A DNA stretch of 20,083 nucleotides, taken from positions 1 to 20,083 of the forward strand of contig JWZX01001112.1 in NCBI GenBank assembly GCA_001275005.1. The letters are read 5' to 3'. Positions 12,401 to 18,400 of this stretch are shown one piece after another. Numbering within the stretch: the first letter of the stretch is position 1; each line of letters begins with the position of its first letter. Below the pieces are notes generated by a model. The model saw only the letters and a list, made by a program, of their open reading frames with translations, did not search any database and was not told the DNA's origin. This stretch comes from Chrysochromulina tobinii (taxonomy: Eukaryota > Haptophyta > Prymnesiales > Chrysochromulinaceae). A program made the translations under genes and the position numbers.

Positions 12401-15400
12401 GCGCCGTCCCGGGCGGCATGCGCATCTTCGATGGTGCCCGAGCGCTCGATGGCACTCAGCAGCTCCATCAACGCGCCCAAGAGCAACACACCAGCGCCAG
12501 CGCGCGAGGCGGCCGGGGCGGTGGCCGGGGCGGTGGCTGGGGCGCCCATGGAGACGCCGCCGCCATCCTTGGGGGAGGTGAACGCAGTGGAGCCAGTGCT
12601 CGGGACAACGCTAGTGCTCGGGGCGGACGGCCCAAACTGGCGGAGGAGGCAGAGGAGCAGCGATGGGAGCAGCGCGAGCACCGGGTCTGAGCGCAGAGGG
12701 GCGCTGAGAGGGAGCGTCGTGTTGAGCGAGGGCGCTGCGCTCGTGAGCGCCGTGTTGAGCATCGTGATCGGGGGCGATGAGGAAGCCGTCGTGGGGGCAT
12801 GGGCCCCGTCCGCCGACAGCTGCGGCCGCTTGGTGGCGGTGCGCGTCCCGCCACGCTGCTCGAGGCGGCGCGTGACGACGCTCACGACAGCGCCGAGATA
12901 GTGAGCGAGGCTCGCGCCGCTACCCGAAGATGCTTGGAGGATGGAGGCATGCTGCTCACGCAGGAGGGCCGTGCGCGAGGGCGACAGGATGCCACCCGCT
13001 GCCCCTTCGAGCAGCTCTACGATCGAGGCGCCACCGCTCGCAAGCAGACGCTGCATCACCGCCACGCGCGCCTGCAAGACAAGCGGCGCGAGGTTCGACG
13101 CGTCGCCCGGCGCCGCACAAGCGGTCCAAAAGTCCTCGAGGGCCTCGAGGAGTGCCGCTGAGTGTGGCAGCGTCACATCCACGGGAGTTGTCACGAGCAG
13201 CGCGCACAGCGAGCGCACCACAAGGCGCGGGGTGGCTGTGGTCGAGGGCTTGGCCGTTGGCTTGGGCGCGGCCAGCAGCTTGAAGGCGCAAATTTTCGAG
13301 TCGCAGCCACCACGCTGGTTGGTGATGATCTCGAGCCGGACGGACGTCGTCTCGGGCGGCAGCTCTTGCGCGCCGAGCAGCGTCACCCATTGGGGTATTT
13401 CGTGATGTGGCTCCTCGAGTGCCATGCTCTTGATCGTCTTCCATTCCTCCTCCGCCTCGCGTACCTTGAGCACGATCTCGTGCGGCGTGTACGAATCGTA
13501 CCAGACGTGGAGCACTGAGAACTCAACGAGGCGATCGCGCAGGCCCATGCCCACCCCTAAGCCGCCCAGCTCGATCCAATGCGGCCGCGTGCCCGAGCTC
13601 TCCCAATACTGGCCTTTGCGCGCTTGCAGCGACTCTGCATCGCCGCCCGCTGGCTCGAAGAGGCGCGAGAGCGCCGACGCACGCGACGATGCGTTCAGAC
13701 TCGTCGGGCGCACCTCTCGCGCTCCGTCGGCACTTTGGCTGTGCGCGCCCGCCGCCGCCGCGCCCGCCAGCTCGTCCGGCTCGGGCGCTGGTGCGCGGAT
13801 GGCGCCGGCCGAACGCGTAAGTAATGGGAGCACCTCGAGGGCGTAATAGGCTGTCGCCTCGGTGCGCGCGCCCCCCCGCTTCCTCGCAATGAGCCGTTGC
13901 ATCGCGAGCAACGCCGGCCAGTCGACGAGGGCGTTGTTGTGGGCGCTGCTGTCGGAGGTGCACAGGATCTGATGCAGACCGTTACGCATCTCGTCCGTGG
14001 CGAACCCTGGCGTACCCGTTTTAGCGAGGACCGCCGAGACCGCGTGCAGCAGCAGCGTTTTGAGCTCCGCGAGCAGCTGCGAGCGCGCGCGCGCCGCGTG
14101 CACGGGGCGCATGAGAGGCGAGTGCACTGAGACGAGAGCGTGGAAGGCGACGTCAGCGACGCCCGGGGCGGTGGGCTTAGGCGAGACCCCATCAGGCCCG
14201 GGCTCCCAAGTCACGTCGAGTGTGCCGTCGTGACCACTCACACACAGCTTCGCGTACGCACGAGCCCCGTGCCGGTCGGGCGCGAGGGCGAGCTTCGTCT
14301 CCGGCTTGAGGGAGAGGACGTCGCCCGTCCCTTGCACCAAGGCGAGCTCAGAGGGCTTCGCACTCATCGGGTTGCGTCGGAGCGTCAGTGTGCCCGTGCG
14401 GCACTCGGCGCCCAGGCACAGGCGCACCTCATCGGCCGAGGATGTGCGCACGCGCCAGCGCACCTTGGCATCGCCTGCGACGGGCGTACCGAAGGGGGCA
14501 CACAGCCGCTGCGTGCGCACGAGGCGCACCGCCGGAGCCTCGAGCACCATCCCCGCCTCGTCTTCGTGGCCGCCAAAGACGGCGCCCTCCGCCGCCCGCC
14601 CTCCGAGAATGTCGTTCAGCAGAGCGGCAAGTTCCTCATCGTCAGCCACCGCGCGCTTGATGTGTTCGGGCGTGATCGATGGTCTTTCCTCGCCGCGCTC
14701 AGAACGCGCCTCTTCTCGCGCCTGTCGTCGTTCCTCGCGCCGTTCCTCGCGTCGTTCCTCGCGTCGTTCCTCGCGCCGTTCTTCGCGCCGTTCTTCGCGC
14801 CGCGCCTCGCGCCGCTCCTCGCGCCGCGCCTCCCGCACATCCTCATCCTCATCCTCGTCTTGGTCCTCATCCTCGTCCTCATCCTCATCCTCGTCCTCAT
14901 CCTCGTCGTCGTCGTCGTCGTCGTCCTCGTCGTCGCCTTGGGATTCATTGAGGGCTTCCTTGCCCGCCAACTCGAGCACCTCGGCCATCAGGTACTCAAG
15001 AATGACCGCGAGCACGAGCGCTGCCTCCGGCTGCAGCGCAAACGCGGGTCCCGCGATCGCGGCCACCACACGCGGGTCACACACCACACAGTTGCGCGTA
15101 TTGGGACCATCGGGATGGAGCATGGCGCCAAGTGCCTCGCCCGCGCTCATCGCACGCCCGGAGTTCGTCAGGCCCCTATACCGGCGCACACCCTTCTCAA
15201 TCTCGGCGACGGCGTGGCGGAGCAGCTCGGGCCCTATCGTCCCCCATCTCTCAGCCAGCGCCTCACGCACAGCGCCGGCACTCAGCTCACGGCGCAGGCC
15301 GCTCGCGAGTAACGGCGCCCGTGACGGCGTCATCGTCGGCGGGGTAGGCGGTGTGGGGGCTGCGAGCAGCACCGTGGGTGGCAAACCCAAGGCCACAAAC

Positions 15401-18400
15401 GGCTGCTCGATGCTCACCTCGAGGGGCTCGAAGGCGGCCGCAGGCCTCGTGTGGCCGAGGCTGAGGAGGCGAGCGAGTACCTCGGTGATAGCTGCCCCGA
15501 GGAGCTCCAAGGCCTCGGGCTGCATCCCCATGTCAGGATGGACCTGGGAGAGCACGGAACGGCACGAGCCATCCCACACGCCTGGCACGTGCCTTGGTGC
15601 CGCCTTGACGACGACGGCCGCCTCCTTCGCCTCCTTCGCCTCCTCCTTTTCCTCCTTCTCCTCCACCTCCTCCTCGTCCACGTCGAGCCCGCCCACGAGC
15701 TCTAGCAGCCGGCTGAGCATGCTCAGGTGTGGGCCCACGAGCGTTTCCTCCTCCTCGGCCACGGCCGCCCCCTTCGCCTCCGCCTCCTCCACGTCCTCGC
15801 TGCCACTGGCCGCCGTGTCGAGGGCCGCCGTGTCGAGGGCGGTGAGGGAGCTAGGGGCACAGTGGTACGTGGCGCCATTCGCAACGTACTGGACGCGGAT
15901 CGTGCCGGCGTGCACCCCGGTGCTCACATGCTCTTGCACGATCGCCTCGCCGTAGCCGGCCACCAGGACCCGAGCCCCGAGCGCGAACATGGCAAGCAGC
16001 TTCGCGTGCTCGGCGCGCGCGCTCCGTGACACGTGGCATGTGTGGAGGACCTGCAGCAGTGGACACAGCACGAGGGTGACGCTCGGGTCCATATAGAGCG
16101 CTTGGGCGCCCGACACGCCGCCCGTCACGCCGCCCGACACGCCGCCCGACACGCCGCCCGACACGCGTGGTGTCGCGCTACCGGTACCAAAGGAGGAGCT
16201 TCGGCGCTGACTCTGTGGCTCGACGGCCCGCGTGGCGGGCGCCGCCGTGGGCGCCGTGGTTACGCGAGCTGTGAGACTCGGCGGGACGGTCGACGCATCC
16301 TCGAGCACAGCGCCCATCACAGCGCCCATGCGCTCGAGCACGGCGCGCAGGTACGGCGCCGTCGCGGGCACGGTGCGCAGGCTCTCGCCTTGGATCAGCG
16401 CGTGATGGACCGCCGCGAGCAGCACACAGATCGCACGCCGTCGCGGGGTCGGGGGGGCGGCGCCTACGGGCCCCGGTGGCGGCATCGAACTGCTCAAAAG
16501 CCGCTCGAGCCACCCGCCGCCGCCGCCGCCGCCGCTCAGGGCCTCGGCACTGAGCGTACTCACAAGAGAGGCGTCGGCGGCGAGGGCGAGGAAGGGGTCG
16601 GAGCCGTCCACGTCGGGCAAGGCGGGCGCGTCGAGGAGCGAGTGCAGCAGGCCACGCCTGAGGGCAGCCGTTGGGTAGAAGAGCCTCCAGTGCTGCACGA
16701 GCGTCCCGAGAGCGGCCGCCGCCTCGGAAACGGACGTGCCGCGCGCCGTGCCGAGCGCCGAGCCGCGCGCCGTTCCGAGCGCGAGCTCCTCGAGGGCAGC
16801 TCGGAGGGAGCCGAGGGGTCGGTGGGCGGCCTCGAGCGACGCGAGAGAAGGCACGTCGCTCGCGGGCTTCGGCGCGGCGCTTGCGGGCACGAGGGTGTTG
16901 GCGAGCGTCGTGGCGAGCACTTCGGGCCGACTGGGCGTCGCTGCTCCGCCCTCGGCGCCTCGCCCCTCCGCCCATGCCGCCTCGAGCGCCGCCCATGCCG
17001 CTCCGCCGTCTGCGCCGCCGCCATTGGCTTCCTCGACCACAGACGAGGTGCGTATCGGGTTGCACCAGAGCGACGCAGCGAGCGAGAGGGCGGCCGTCTC
17101 TCCCGCCTCGAGTGGAGGGATAAATGTCTCTTCGCCCTCGCCCCTTGCCTCACTCAGCACCGTGAGCGAGGCGCGCACGACGCTCAGGGCCGCACGTGCG
17201 GCCTCGCCGGCGGAGCCGCCGCTCCGCGGCGTACGAGGCTCCGCCCAAGCATCCGTCGGGGGCGCCACCCAGGTGGGCTGCCGTTGGGGCAGCACCACAT
17301 CGGCGTCGGCGTCAGCGTCGGCGTGGGTGGCCTCGAGGAGCGCGAGCGCAGCACCGAGCAAGCCGGCCGTTGGCTGCGGGCCGAGCGGCACACGCGGCCA
17401 GCGCACGCCCATGCCCGTGCCGCCGCCGCCCCGCCCGCAACTGGCTGCCATCGCACTCCAGCCCGCGCACCGCTCCGCCAGCACGGCGAGGAGTAGATCC
17501 GTGCCCTCGACCGCGCTCAGGACAGCGCTCCGCGGGGGCGGGTGCACGCTCGAGGGGGTGGGGATGGGCGTACCGGTAGGGGGTGCGTTGGCCTCGGGCG
17601 AGGCCACCTCGGGCACACCAGCAGCCGCCGGCGCTGCGGCGGTAGCGGCGGCCATCGCCACCGCTTGGAACGCGGCGGCGGCGGCCCGGCGGCGTACGGG
17701 GTCGTTGGCGGCGGCAATGCCGGCACGTGCCTCGGTGCTGAGATCACCGGAAAGGAGAGTGGAGGGCGGCAGGCACGGCTGCACCACGACCTCGCTAATC
17801 GGACTCTCGTCCCCGAGGGAGGGGCTGAGCTCCACAAGCCAGTGCTGGGAGCCGGCCGTGCCGGCCGCGCCAGTCGCAGCCGCATCGGCGGCGGCTCTCG
17901 TGGCGAGATGGCGCCACGCGTCACTCTCTCGAAGCGGCTTGGCAAACAGGGAGAGTGTGTGTCCACCGACGAGGAGCACGCCAAAGGAGGTGAAGGTCGA
18001 CGCGTCCACATCCATGAAGGTCAAGTCGAAGGTGGCACAGCGCGCGTCGCGATCGGCGTCGGAGAGAGGCGGCACCAGCGCGAGCGTCGTGTCGGGCGTG
18101 GGCGTCGTGTCGGGCGTGGGCGTCGTGTCGGGCGTGGGTGCAGGCGGCGGTGGCAGCGTGGTCGTGCCGATCCGGCACTCGAGGGCGCCGGAGGCCGACG
18201 CGGGGATGGAGAGGACGAGAAAGTGGGCGAGGTTGGGCGCGAGCGGCGCGCGGCTCCGAAAGGCAACGAGCGAGAGTGATCCACGTTCGAGACGATAGGC
18301 CTCGCCGCTCGGCGCATCCGCGGGCGGCAGCGACGGCACTGGCAGCAGGCCGCGCGGCCGCGCTCCGTCGCCGCCGGCGGCGACGACGTGCACGCTCGGC

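Noticed and set aside
11258-12901. A 547-codon plus-strand ORF rich in Gly, Ala and Pro.
   Set aside because: It is antisense to the FG-repeat tract, where GC-rich repeats suppress stops in all frames. No domain or motif supports it.
14584-15576. The histone folds could be NF-YB/NF-YC or another histone-fold pair rather than H2B/H2A.
   Set aside because: QVHPDMG, RHAVAEIEKGVRRY, LEYLMAEVLELAG and DDEEL are H2B- and H2A-specific signatures. NF-Y subunits have different sequences at these sites.
14584-15576. The doublet as evidence of a giant-virus insertion (Marseillevirus-like histones).
   Set aside because: It is in frame inside a eukaryotic-type scaffold with the same composition as its surroundings. 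No viral gene is nearby. Ancient viral origin of the doublet cannot be judged without a tree.
14306-15955. A 549-codon plus-strand ORF with long Ser runs.
   Set aside because: It is antisense to the histone doublet; its poly-Ser and Ser/Arg runs are the mirror of the Asp/Glu and Arg-Glu repeats on the coding strand. It contains no recognisable domain.
16108-16164. Tandem 12-bp units considered as a CRISPR or regulatory repeat array.
   Set aside because: The units are contiguous with no spacers and keep the coding frame, so they are a coding microsatellite.
16033-18298. Two overlapping plus-strand ORFs of 487 and 520 codons.
   Set aside because: They overlap each other in different frames, show only Arg/Ala/Ser-rich composition and mirror the minus-strand frame.
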